A stretch of 64,000 nucleotides of DNA from Anaerolineae bacterium. Lineage in GTDB: Bacteria; Chloroflexota; Anaerolineae; Aggregatilineales; UBA2796. Every line of letters starts with the position of its first letter. Positions within the stretch are counted from its first letter, which is position 1. Where the stretch lies: contig JAHBVJ010000031.1 in assembly GCA_019637615.1 (NCBI GenBank), positions 1-64,000 of the forward strand, given 5' to 3'. Both the position numbers and the translations under genes were made by a program. The notes below the pieces were generated by a model. The model made no database searches, was not told the origin of the DNA, and worked only from the letters and a program-made list of their open reading frames with translations. Positions 8,606-16,143 of this stretch are shown one piece after another.

Positions 8606-10453
8606 TTAGCCCGCGATCATTTTCTCACGGCGCTTCTGATCCTTCATGCGCTCCTCATTGTCGAGGATGCGCTTGCGGATGCGCAGACTTTGCGGCGTAA
8701 CTTCCAGCAGTTCATCTTCTGCCAAGAATTCGATGCATTGGTCAAGGCTCATGATGCGCGGCGGAGTCAGCGAGATGGCTTTATCCGCACCTGACGAACG
8801 CATATTGGTCAGATGCTTGGCTTTGGCAACGTTGACGGCGAGGTCTTCGTTGCGAATGTGCTCACCCACAACCATGCCTTCGTAGACATCAACACCGGGG
8901 CCGAGGAACAGCGCGCCACGTTCTTGCGCATTTTCCAAGCCATAGGACGACGAAACTCCCGTTTCCCACGCGACCAAGCTGCCGTACTGACGCGACTGAA
9001 TGGGGCCAGAGAGCGGCGCGTAGCCGTGGAAGATGCTGTGAATTTGCCCCATGCCGCTGGTGGCGGTCATGAAGTGGGCACGGAAGCCGAGCAAACCACG
9101 CGTGGGCACCAGATACTTGAGGAAGGTGGTGCCGCTTTCGGTGCGCATGTCGATCATCTGACCGCGCCGACCGCCGAGCATTTCGACCACCGTACCGGTC
9201 ATCTGGTCAGCGACCTCGATATGCACTTCTTCGATAGGCTCCAACGTCTCGCCCGTGTCGGGATCGTTGCGGTAAATGACTTCCGGCTTGCTGACATCGA
9301 ATTCGTAGCCTTCACGGCGCATGGTTTCGATGAGGATGCCGAGGTGCAGTTCGCCGCGCCCGCTGACAACAAAGCGATCTGGCTGTTCGGTGTCCGCGAC
9401 GCGCAAGGCAACGTTGGTTTTGACTTCTGTATAGAGCCGTTCGCGAATGCGCCGCGAGGTGCCCCACCCAGATTTGCCCTCACGCCCCGCAAACGGCGAG
9501 GTATTGACGCCGAAGGTCATCCGCACCGTGGGTTCTTCGACAGTGATGGGCGGCAGCGGCCTTGGGTCGGCGGGATCGCAGATGGTGTCGCTGATGCTGA
9601 TGCTTTCTAAGCCCGCGAAGGCCAGAATATCACCCGCGCTGACATCTTCCACTTCTTGACGATGCAGGTTGTGGTAGGTGAACAGATATTGCAGCTTGCC
9701 GTTCACCTTGCTGCCGTCGGTGAGGATGCGCACGACGTTCATGTTTTTGCGCATCACGCCGGAAAACAGCCGTCCGACGCCGATTTGACCCTTGTAATCG
9801 TCGTAGTCGAGCGAAGTCACCAGCAGACGCGCTGGCGCATCGGGATCGATCTGCGGGCCGGGGATTTCCTTGATAATGGTTTCGAACAGCGGACTCAGGT
9901 CTTCTTGGAGTTCATCCGCCGCATAGCCCGCTTTGCCCGCCAAGCCAATGGCATAAATGACGGGAAATTCGGCTTGCTCATCCGTCGCGCCGAGTTCGAT
10001 GAAGAGGTCAAAGGTTTCGTTGAGCGCTTCGTCGGGGCGGGAATTGGGACGGTCAACCTTGTTGACGACAACAATCACGCGCAGCCCCATCGCCAGCGCT
10101 TTGCGCAGGACGAAACGGGTTTGCGGCATGGGGCCTTCAACGGCATCAATGAGCAGCAGCGCTCCATCCACCATATTCAGCACGCGCTCGACCTCGCCGC
10201 CAAAGTCCGCATGTCCCGGCGTATCGACAATGTTGATCTTGGTGTCGTGCCACGTAACGGCGGTGTTCTTGGCAAGGATCGTGATGCCGCGTTCGCGTTC
10301 CAAGGCGTTCGAATCCATAATACGTTCGCCAGCAGCGGCGGCATTACGAAACACCTTGGATTGTTTCAGCATCCCATCTACCAGCGTTGTTTTTCCATGA
10401 TCGACGTGTGCGATGATGGCGATATTGCGAATGTCATTGCGCGTTTGTAACAA
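8606..10453 (-). CDS. typA: Ribosome-associated translational GTPase TypA/BipA
   Basis: 615 aa, full length. The N-terminal GTPase has N-I-A-I-I-A-H-V-D-H-G-K-T-T-L (G1), R-G-I-T-I-L (G2), D-T-P-G-H-A-D-F-G-G-E-V (G3) and N-K-V-D (G4). It continues through the EF-G-like domains and the family-specific C-terminal section with G-E-L-H-L-G-I-L-I-E-T-M-R-R-E-G-Y. TypA is an EF-G-like GTPase that binds ribosomes and supports assembly and stress adaptation. The start is TTG at 10453 with GAGG upstream; no ATG lies before the conserved R-N-D-I-R-N-I. Single gene. Confidence 0.96.
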   Translation of the reverse strand: MLQTRNDIRNIAIIAHVDHGKTTLVDGMLKQSKVFRNAAAAGERIMDSNALERERGITILAKNTAVTWHDTKINIVDTPGHADFGGEVERVLNMVDGALLLIDAVEGPMPQTRFVLRKALAMGLRVIVVVNKVDRPNSRPDEALNETFDLFIELGATDEQAEFPVIYAIGLAGKAGYAADELQEDLSPLFETIIKEIPGPQIDPDAPARLLVTSLDYDDYKGQIGVGRLFSGVMRKNMNVVRILTDGSKVNGKLQYLFTYHNLHRQEVEDVSAGDILAFAGLESISISDTICDPADPRPLPPITVEEPTVRMTFGVNTSPFAGREGKSGWGTSRRIRERLYTEVKTNVALRVADTEQPDRFVVSGRGELHLGILIETMRREGYEFDVSKPEVIYRNDPDTGETLEPIEEVHIEVADQMTGTVVEMLGGRRGQMIDMRTESGTTFLKYLVPTRGLLGFRAHFMTATSGMGQIHSIFHGYAPLSGPIQSRQYGSLVAWETGVSSSYGLENAQERGALFLGPGVDVYEGMVVGEHIRNEDLAVNVAKAKHLTNMRSSGADKAISLTPPRIMSLDQCIEFLAEDELLEVTPQSLRIRKRILDNEERMKDQKRREKMIAG

Positions 10454-10684
10454 ACTCGTGCCCTCGTAGCTTCGTGTACGTTAATGATACAGCATTGGGT
10501 TCGTGTGTGATCCATATGATTTTAGCAAAGTTATGTTAAGGAAAGAAGTGTCAACTCGCCTTAATGCGGTAAATACGGGTTGAATACGTGCTATTTTCCA
10601 CTTGCGCTGGCACCCGATTAACCCTACACTCTTCGGCAATTACAGCATATAGTGCTGACCGTGTCGCCTCTGAAGGAGTCCGTT

Positions 10685-11428
10685 ATGTATCGTGTGAGGC
10701 GTGTGATCTTCATTGTCCTGATCGCGTTGTTCGCCGTGATGCGCTCTGCCGAGCCGACTGGAGCCGCGTCCATCACGGGAGCGCTCGTGTTCGACCCCGG
10801 CTGTACGGCATTAACAGTGAGCGGCGGCGGCTCGGTGACGTGGGATCGGGACACGACGGGAGAGGGCAGCGAACTCATCATCCTCGTGGTGACGGACGGA
10901 TTCGGCACCGTGCTGTTCCAAGCCTCCGATACCAGAGCGATAGGCATCTCGACCACATTTTTTGGCACCTATGATTACACCACGCCGCCCGCGCTGAACC
11001 CGATCACCGCCGTTTTATATAGTCCGGCGGGCGAAGATTTGCCCGCGCAAACCTTGGTGACGGGGACGGGTGTGTGCGATACGCTGCCGTCGCCATCCCC
11101 GATTCCGTCAGAGACGCCGCTGCCGTCGATCACACCCTCCGCGACTGCGCCCGCACCAGAGACAACCAGCGAACCCGTGTATGGCGGGCCAGCGATTCCG
11201 GGCAAATTCGCGCTGCGCACGATCCTGTGCGATACGCCCGTGTATGACGCGCCTGCGGGACTGCCCGTCGGGAATAACATGGTCTTCAGCGGGCAAACAT
11301 GGTACGTGAACACTACACCCGTGATCGGCGGAGATGGGCAGTTGTGGACAGAGATTTTCGTGGCAGGGAAATATAACGGCTATATCCCATCGCGCTGCGT
11401 CGAATTTCAGTTGTTCGGCAATTCATAG
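10685..11428 (+). CDS. Secreted protein with Pro/Ser/Thr linker and SH3-like C-terminal domain
   Basis: 247 aa from the ATG at 10685, which has a strong AAGGAG site; an in-frame ATG at 10652 lacks one. Residues 1-~32 are a signal peptide (basic start, hydrophobic core, A-A-S). An N-terminal beta-rich domain of ~110 residues is followed by a ~35-residue P/S/T linker and a ~75-residue C-terminal domain. The latter has the D-x-P-V-Y-D-A-P-A-G and W-Y-V-N-T-T-P...W-T-E-I-F-V pattern of bacterial SH3-like domains that bind cell-wall or surface ligands. Extracytoplasmic location is well supported; function is unknown. A weak promoter candidate (TTGCGC, 17 bp, TACACT) lies at 10602-10630. Confidence 0.75.
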   Translation: MYRVRRVIFIVLIALFAVMRSAEPTGAASITGALVFDPGCTALTVSGGGSVTWDRDTTGEGSELIILVVTDGFGTVLFQASDTRAIGISTTFFGTYDYTTPPALNPITAVLYSPAGEDLPAQTLVTGTGVCDTLPSPSPIPSETPLPSITPSATAPAPETTSEPVYGGPAIPGKFALRTILCDTPVYDAPAGLPVGNNMVFSGQTWYVNTTPVIGGDGQLWTEIFVAGKYNGYIPSRCVEFQLFGNS

Positions 11429-11481
11429 CCAACCGCTGCAACCTCTCGCCAGCGTAGACGAGAGGTCGAACCACAGGATGA

Positions 11482-12114
11482 TCAGCCGACGCCACCGGCT
11501 GGCGGTGTTTTCGGCGGGGTTGGTGGCGTAGTACCGGAATCCGCTGAAGACAAGCCAAAATCCGCGCCCGTCGCCATCGCTTTGCGGGCTTCGGCTTGCA
11601 GGAATTCCTCGATCTGGCGCGGCGGGCGGATGAGCTGCCCCCATTGTGCCGATTCGTCACGCATCACCGAGAGCGTCCCTTCCGCAAAGGCGCGCAGGGC
11701 AGCAGTATAATTTTTGTCGTCGTCTTCGGAATCGGGCGAGAGCGCGTCAGCTACTTCGATATTTTGCAGTGCCCCTTCGTAAACCGTCGTCAGCCGATCC
11801 CATTGGTATAGATCTCCGAGCGTGCCAAAAGCACTGCCTATGATCGGGGTAACAATCGCAATGACCAGCAGCGTCACGACGATGGTGGCGGTGGCGGGAT
11901 TGCCCGCACCCGCGTCGGTTGCCACGATCAAGCCCGCCAAGGCGGAAGATAGACCCGTGAGCAGGGCGAAGACCGCACGCAGTTGGTTGACCTGCCGCGC
12001 CGCCGTCCGCGATTTGGCGATGATCGTCCGGTAATAATTGCGCTGATCTTCCAAGGCAAAACGGTTGAATAGCCGATAAAGTGCTTCAGATTCGTCTCTG
12101 GTCAGGGTTGCCAT
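11482..12114 (-). CDS. SLATT-like two-TM protein
   Basis: 210 aa. An N-terminal helical segment with the pattern L-Y-R-L-F-N-R-F-A-L-E-D-Q-R-N-Y-Y-R is followed by two membrane helices (about residues 42-64 and 76-98), a helical region with L-G-D-L-Y-Q-W-D-R-L, and a Pro/Gly-rich disordered tail. I associate this layout with the SLATT superfamily (SMODS- and SLOG-associating two-TM effector domain), whose members are predicted pore-forming effectors of nucleotide-signalled defence systems. It is the second gene of a two-gene operon (14-bp gap) with a DUF4231-like protein. No nucleotidyltransferase or SLOG gene is next to it. Family assignment is from pattern memory, function is inference. Confidence 0.6.
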   Translation of the reverse strand: MATLTRDESEALYRLFNRFALEDQRNYYRTIIAKSRTAARQVNQLRAVFALLTGLSSALAGLIVATDAGAGNPATATIVVTLLVIAIVTPIIGSAFGTLGDLYQWDRLTTVYEGALQNIEVADALSPDSEDDDKNYTAALRAFAEGTLSVMRDESAQWGQLIRPPRQIEEFLQAEARKAMATGADFGLSSADSGTTPPTPPKTPPAGGVG

Positions 12115-12128
12115 GATTGCTTTTTACC

Positions 12129-12818
12129 TCATTCACTGGATTCGGGGAAGATGCCACGATTGATGTCGGCGGCACGGCGGGAAAGCAGACGGCGACGTTC
12201 CGGGCCATCGGGAATGGTGTCAAAAGGTGGCAGATTGAGCAGATAACGGAAATATTCGCGCCGCATACTTTCGGCTTTGCGACGGTTATCCAGCCAGCGA
12301 GGCATGGGCGGTTCCCGTCCAGAGATGGTGGCGAGGTAGGTGGCAAACAACGCGATCACCGTTTCCGCGAAGGCTAACCACGGCATCCAATCACGGTGGG
12401 TGTTCAAGCTGAGGGCTTGCAGCGAGCCGAACAGGGTAGCACCGCCCGCCAAGGCAATGTAGCCGAGCTGGAAAAGGCGATAGCGGTTCTGATTTTGCTT
12501 GGCAAGCACATCGGTTTCCCTAAACAAGCGCAATAATTCGTGTTCCATAAATTTAATGTCATTTTGAATGCGCTGTTTGGCTTGTGGCGTAGCATCTTTC
12601 AATTCATTTTCTAGCACTGCCGGATCGATCAACTGGAAATTATTCGTGATCGGTTGTGGGTCGCTCAAGCGTGGCAGTTCTTTCGCCCACATAGGCCAGT
12701 TAGCGCGAGACTGCGTATTGCCCTGCGAGATCGGTGCATCGGCAGGCAGCATACCGGAAGCAGAAGGCGGCGGGGCAGATGTACTCGCGCTCGTGGGAGT
12801 GGAAGGCTGGCTGGTCAT
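12129..12818 (-). CDS. DUF4231 (SLATT-related) two-TM protein
   Basis: 229 aa. A Pro/Ser-rich disordered N-terminus (~50 residues) precedes a helical segment, two membrane helices (about residues 117-135 and 144-164), and a C-terminal region with R-K-A-E-S-M-R-R-E-Y-F-R-Y-L-L-N-L-P-P-F, the hallmark I recall for DUF4231 proteins, then R-R-x-L-L-S-R-R. First gene of the pair with the SLATT-like protein downstream. A strong sigma70-type promoter lies 58 bp upstream of the start. The two proteins have the same topology and may form a hetero-oligomeric membrane complex; that is inference. Confidence 0.65.
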   Translation of the reverse strand: MTSQPSTPTSASTSAPPPSASGMLPADAPISQGNTQSRANWPMWAKELPRLSDPQPITNNFQLIDPAVLENELKDATPQAKQRIQNDIKFMEHELLRLFRETDVLAKQNQNRYRLFQLGYIALAGGATLFGSLQALSLNTHRDWMPWLAFAETVIALFATYLATISGREPPMPRWLDNRRKAESMRREYFRYLLNLPPFDTIPDGPERRRLLSRRAADINRGIFPESSE

Positions 12819-12875
12819 GGCGTTCTCCTATTACGAGCAAGGTAGAAGTGCAGCATCACTACTACACGTGACGGT

Positions 12876-12904
12876 ATAGTATGCCCACTGGTAAGGCATG
12901 TCAA
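12876..12904 (-). promoter_or_regulatory. Promoter of the SLATT/DUF4231 pair
   Basis: Read on the minus strand: a perfect -35 TTGACA (12899-12904), a 17-bp spacer and -10 TACTAT (12876-12881, 4/6). It lies 58 bp upstream of the 12818 start and is back-to-back with the T-box promoter on the other strand. Confidence 0.75.
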
Positions 12905-12954
12905 GTTAGTGGGAAAGGTGAACAACACTCGTACAAACCGCGACAATTCAAGCC

Positions 12955-12983
12955 TTGACCCCACTATGGCGTTATGGTATGCT
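12955..12983 (+). promoter_or_regulatory. Promoter of the T-box leader
   Basis: -35 TTGACC (12955-12960, 5/6), 17-bp spacer, -10 TATGCT (12978-12983, 4/6). It is placed so that transcription would start just before the T-box stem I. Confidence 0.75.
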
Positions 12984-12989
12984 GACCCC

Positions 12990-13275
12990 AATCAAATAAC
13001 GCAAGGCATTGATGGAACGAGTACGCGGGAAGCAGTTTCCAGAGAGTCCGGGCAAGGTGCAAGCCGGACAGCCAGCCACCGCCGAAAATCACTCCTGAGC
13101 CACGATCCGAGCCGCAGTCGCGGGGTAGGCATCGTCGGGGCAGCCGCCCGTTATGCGGCACACACAAGCGCTTTATCCGGCGAGATTCTGCCTGATAAAG
13201 AATTGGGGTGGCACCGCGGGAGCAAGCGGAATGAGTGGCTCTCGTCCCTGACTGGACGAGGGCTTTTTGTTTTTA
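12990..13275 (+). promoter_or_regulatory. T-box riboswitch leader
   Basis: The conserved T-box core GGGTGGCACCGCG is at 13206-13218. Upstream elements fit stem I: AGTA in the specifier-loop strand (13020-13023), an AGAGAGTCCGG...CCGGAC apical arm (13041-13070), and the 3' specifier strand CGAAAATCACTCCTGAGCC (13084-13102). The specifier is best read as ATC (Ile, 13088-13090) because it precedes the conserved A of ACTCC. The T-box UGGN is UGGC, which predicts a G discriminator and would suit AAT (Asn) better than Ile, so the cognate tRNA is not settled. An antiterminator (CGGGAG with CTCTCG) competes with the terminator that follows. The immediate downstream gene is a GNAT protein; ileS is the fifth gene of the same array. 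Confidence 0.9.
13238..13274 (+). terminator. T-box transcription terminator
   Basis: Stem CTCGTCC / GGACGAG extended by GCT/GGC to 10 bp, 6-nt loop, followed by TTTTTGTTTTT. Its 5' arm overlaps the antiterminator partner, as expected for a transcriptional T-box. Confidence 0.9.
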
Positions 13276-13321
13276 GGTGGCTGGCAGCCGTAACCTTGCG
13301 GAAATCGAGTTGGGATGCTGA

Positions 13322-13816
13322 ATGACGACTATGTCTGCGCCTGATCTGTCTATCCGCCGTGCTCACGCCGCCGATGTCGAGCGGATGGTGGTGATCTGGC
13401 AGGAAGTCAGCGAACTGCTGACCAACGCCGACCGCCGCTGGAAGCTGGCAGCGCAGGGTAGCGAAGCGTGGGCTGCCGCCGTGCAGGAATGGCTGACGCG
13501 CGAGGATATGCTGGTGGTGGTGGCGGAACGCAAAGGCACCGTGATCGGGTACGCGGTAGGGCAGGTTGCGGCGAATGCAGCGGGATTCGAGCCTGCGCAG
13601 ATCGGGTTGATCAACGACTTTGCCATCGACCCGCACGGACGCGGTGACGGCGGGATCGGGACGCAGTTGGTGGGCGCGATCAGAGCGTGGCTGCGCGAAC
13701 GCGGGATCACGTACTTGCAAGCGCGGGTGCCGACGAGCCAACCAATCGCACAGACCTTCTGGCGGGCGTCGGGAGCCAGCGTATTGTTCGATACGATGTG
13801 GATGAAGATTGAGTAG
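13322..13816 (+). CDS. GNAT-family N-acetyltransferase
   Basis: 164 aa. The GNAT fold is shown by I-R-R-A-H-A-A-D at the start, L-V-V-V-A-E-R-K-G-T-V-I-G-Y-A-V-G, N-D-F-A-I-D-P-H-G-R-G-D-G-G-I-G-T-Q-L (the acetyl-CoA-binding R/Q-x-x-G-x-G/A loop, here R-G-D-G-G-I-G) and a C-terminal Y-L-Q-A-R-V...A-Q-T-F-W-R-A-S-G. The substrate is not predictable. It is the first gene after the T-box, which is unusual company for a GNAT enzyme. ATG at 13322 is used; ATG at 13331 is an alternative. A 7-bp hairpin without T-run (13821-13845) follows the stop. Confidence 0.85.
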   Translation: MTTMSAPDLSIRRAHAADVERMVVIWQEVSELLTNADRRWKLAAQGSEAWAAAVQEWLTREDMLVVVAERKGTVIGYAVGQVAANAAGFEPAQIGLINDFAIDPHGRGDGGIGTQLVGAIRAWLRERGITYLQARVPTSQPIAQTFWRASGASVLFDTMWMKIE

Positions 13817-13865
13817 AAGCCGCTCCCCTGATCGTGATGGGAGCGATAAGGACTAGTAAGCAACT

Positions 13866-14879
13866 ATGCGCGGGGTAACGCGGGCGATTCGAAGTTTCAT
13901 CAATTGGTTGGGGCCAGATCGCTCTCGCCTGTTGTTTTTGCTGCTGGCTTTCACTGGCTTGATCAGCTTGATGCTGAACGCGGTGGGGCAACAACAGCAG
14001 TGGGTGCGGCTGGTGCAGTCGGTGCTGTTCATCGCGTTTTTGACGGGCGCGGTGGTGATCATCGTATGGCGCTTCCCGCAGCAAGACCGCCGTCAACTGC
14101 TGCTGGTGGTCGCGCCCGCGCTGGTGGCGATGTCGTTGGGGCTGTTGTTCCCTGACTTGATGATGTTCTTTCTGCCCGTCGCAGTCGGCTGGATCGTGAT
14201 CTCGTTGATCGCGATGCGCGGCGGCGTCCGGCGGGAATATCAGGCCGCGATCAAGCATTTGCGCAAGGCCGAGTACAAAGAGGCTATCGCGGTGATGACC
14301 AGTTTGATCGAGCAGGAGCCGAAAGTCGCGGAACATTATCGCTTCCGCGCGGAGTTGTATCGGCTGTCCAGCAAGATCAAGAAAGCCCGCGAGGATTATC
14401 AGCGGGTGGTCGAACTGACGCCGGAATCGGGGGTGGGATATAACGGGTTAGCAGAGGTGTATTTGCAGGATGGCGAATATGAGCAAGCCCTGCCCTATGC
14501 CCAGAAATCGATGGAGATGGAGCCGGATCACTGGGTGCCCGCGTACAACCTCGGCATGATCGAGGATCGGCGCGGAAATTGGGAGGCCGTCAGCGCGCCG
14601 CTCAAACAGGCGTTGGAGTTAGGCATCCCCGACAGCCGCCACCGACTGCTGACGCATTTGTGGTTGGCACGCGCCTATTATCATCTGGGGCAGTTGGAAC
14701 AAGCCAATGCCGAGATCAAGGAGATGCAGCGCGAACACGATGGTCAACGTGAATGGAACACGATCTTCGAAAGCGAAGAGGCTACCGTGCTGAAAGCCGT
14801 GTTGTTGGATGACGTTACGCTTGCCGCCAAACTACTTGAGGAGAATGCCTCGGTGGAGCTGCTTGCGAACGCCTCTTAA
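13866..14879 (+). CDS. Membrane-anchored TPR protein
   Basis: 337 aa. Four hydrophobic segments occupy about residues 18-118, followed by a cytosolic TPR region (about residues 125-290) with the consensus A-I-K-H-L-R-K-A-E-Y, Y-x-L/R-R-A-E-L-Y, G-Y-N-G-L-A-E-V-Y-L-Q-D-G-E-Y-E-Q-A-L and Y-N-L-G-M-I. TPRs mediate protein-protein contacts. It lies 49 bp after the GNAT gene and 46 bp before the next. No specific partner can be named. Confidence 0.8.
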   Translation: MRGVTRAIRSFINWLGPDRSRLLFLLLAFTGLISLMLNAVGQQQQWVRLVQSVLFIAFLTGAVVIIVWRFPQQDRRQLLLVVAPALVAMSLGLLFPDLMMFFLPVAVGWIVISLIAMRGGVRREYQAAIKHLRKAEYKEAIAVMTSLIEQEPKVAEHYRFRAELYRLSSKIKKAREDYQRVVELTPESGVGYNGLAEVYLQDGEYEQALPYAQKSMEMEPDHWVPAYNLGMIEDRRGNWEAVSAPLKQALELGIPDSRHRLLTHLWLARAYYHLGQLEQANAEIKEMQREHDGQREWNTIFESEEATVLKAVLLDDVTLAAKLLEENASVELLANAS

Positions 14880-14925
14880 GTCTATGTCAGGTTATGTCAC
14901 ATAGGTATCGGAGGAGATTTTCGTT

Positions 14926-15450
14926 ATGACTCAAGCACAAGCGCCCGTTTCACCAACTCCCGCCGCCAAGAGCAGCACCGGGCTGTTCCGCAGCCAACGC
15001 AGTCGCATCCTCCTCGCCATCATCGCGATCATCGTGGTACTGGGATTGATCGCTTGGTTCATCTTCCAGCAAAATCGTGCCGCACGTTCCGCGCCAATGG
15101 CGTATGACGCGTTTCCCGGTGCCACGCTCATCAACAAAACCAACGAACAGGGCGATGGCTTCCTGAGAGAAACACTCGGCTACAGCACGCCGGGGACGGT
15201 TGAAAAAGTCATGGAATTCTACACCGCCAGATACGGCAGTCTGTCCCTCATTGATGAGAGCGGGAATGTCAATGAAAATGGCAGCGATCAGGGTTGCCAG
15301 ATGTATAAGAATGGCGATGGGACGACGTTCGGGCGCTGCATCATCGACAATTCGCAGGACGATCAGGTGCAGCGAATGTTGATCACGGTCAATACGGATA
15401 CGGCGCTTAACCAAACCGTGATTCAGATTCAGCGCGATTGGGCAAAGTAA
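14926..15450 (+). CDS. One-pass membrane protein with extracytoplasmic domain, unknown
   Basis: 174 aa with an excellent GGAGGAG site before the ATG. A Pro/Ala-rich cytosolic N-terminus (~27 residues) leads to one membrane helix (about 28-49) and an extracytoplasmic domain of ~120 residues with the segment Y-S-T-P-G-T-V-E-K-V-M-E-F-Y-T-A-R-Y-G and two cysteines. The Y-x-T-P-x-x-x-x-x-V-x-x-F-Y pattern recurs in small secreted proteins of this phylum, but I cannot name a family. It shares topology with the next gene. Confidence 0.7.
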   Translation: MTQAQAPVSPTPAAKSSTGLFRSQRSRILLAIIAIIVVLGLIAWFIFQQNRAARSAPMAYDAFPGATLINKTNEQGDGFLRETLGYSTPGTVEKVMEFYTARYGSLSLIDESGNVNENGSDQGCQMYKNGDGTTFGRCIIDNSQDDQVQRMLITVNTDTALNQTVIQIQRDWAK

Positions 15451-15510
15451 CCGTCAGTAGCAGCGTCAGTATCGGTAGTGGTAGTGTTGTGGTTGATGTG
15501 AGGTAGCAGC

Positions 15511-15999
15511 ATGTCAGAGGTCGTAGAAAAAGCACCTGCGCCACGCGGTATGCCCCTGTGGATGCCGCTGGTGGGATTGGTCGTGGCTCTCGCTCTCGCG
15601 GTTTATGCTGGCGTGAAAGTCGCGCCGACGTTGGTGGGGATGGTGCTGCCGCCGGAACCGCCCTTGCCCGCTGATCAGGTCAAGCTGGTTGAGCAGAAGA
15701 ACCTGATGCCGGGGTCGGACGAGTGGATGTACACCAGCGAGATGACGGGCTGCGAAGTGGCACGCTACGTTGACCAGCGCGTGGGCGGCTGCTACTTCCT
15801 CGATAACAGCGGCTGTGATCCGAATCGTGGGTCGGTGATCGTGCCGGGGCAGCTTTACCGCGTCGCGATGTGCTATCCGGTGCAAAAAGTGGGTGAATAC
15901 AGCGTCCGATGGACGATCATGGTGACGACGGGGTATCAAGCACCCGATCCGAAAACGTCTATTCGCGTTTGGCGCGACGTGACGAATTTGCCGAAATAA
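15511..15999 (+). CDS. One-pass membrane protein with Cys-containing extracytoplasmic domain, unknown
   Basis: 162 aa. One membrane helix (about residues 14-37) is followed by a domain with four cysteines (in T-G-C-E-V, G-G-C-Y-F, S-G-C-D-P and A-M-C-Y-P) that could form two disulfides outside the membrane. It lies 60 bp after its neighbour and 144 bp before ileS on the same strand. Function unknown. Confidence 0.7.
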   Translation: MSEVVEKAPAPRGMPLWMPLVGLVVALALAVYAGVKVAPTLVGMVLPPEPPLPADQVKLVEQKNLMPGSDEWMYTSEMTGCEVARYVDQRVGGCYFLDNSGCDPNRGSVIVPGQLYRVAMCYPVQKVGEYSVRWTIMVTTGYQAPDPKTSIRVWRDVTNLPK

Positions 16000-16143
16000 G
16001 CGGCGCTGCATTGAAGCGGACGCTTTAGCAGCTAACCTAAGCATTCAAGTTCAGTAATCAGACAGCCCGTTCAATGGGTTGTAGTTCTCGTTCGATAGTG
16101 ATGGCGAGACTCTGGTCGAAGCAAGCTAACAGAGAGAATCCGT

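Noticed and set aside
8813..10450. Long plus-strand ORFs antisense to typA
   Set aside because: Shadows of typA; no start signals or family resemblance.
12909..13325. 138-codon plus-strand ORF
   Set aside because: It runs through the promoter, T-box and terminator; the RNA elements explain the sequence and the protein resembles nothing.
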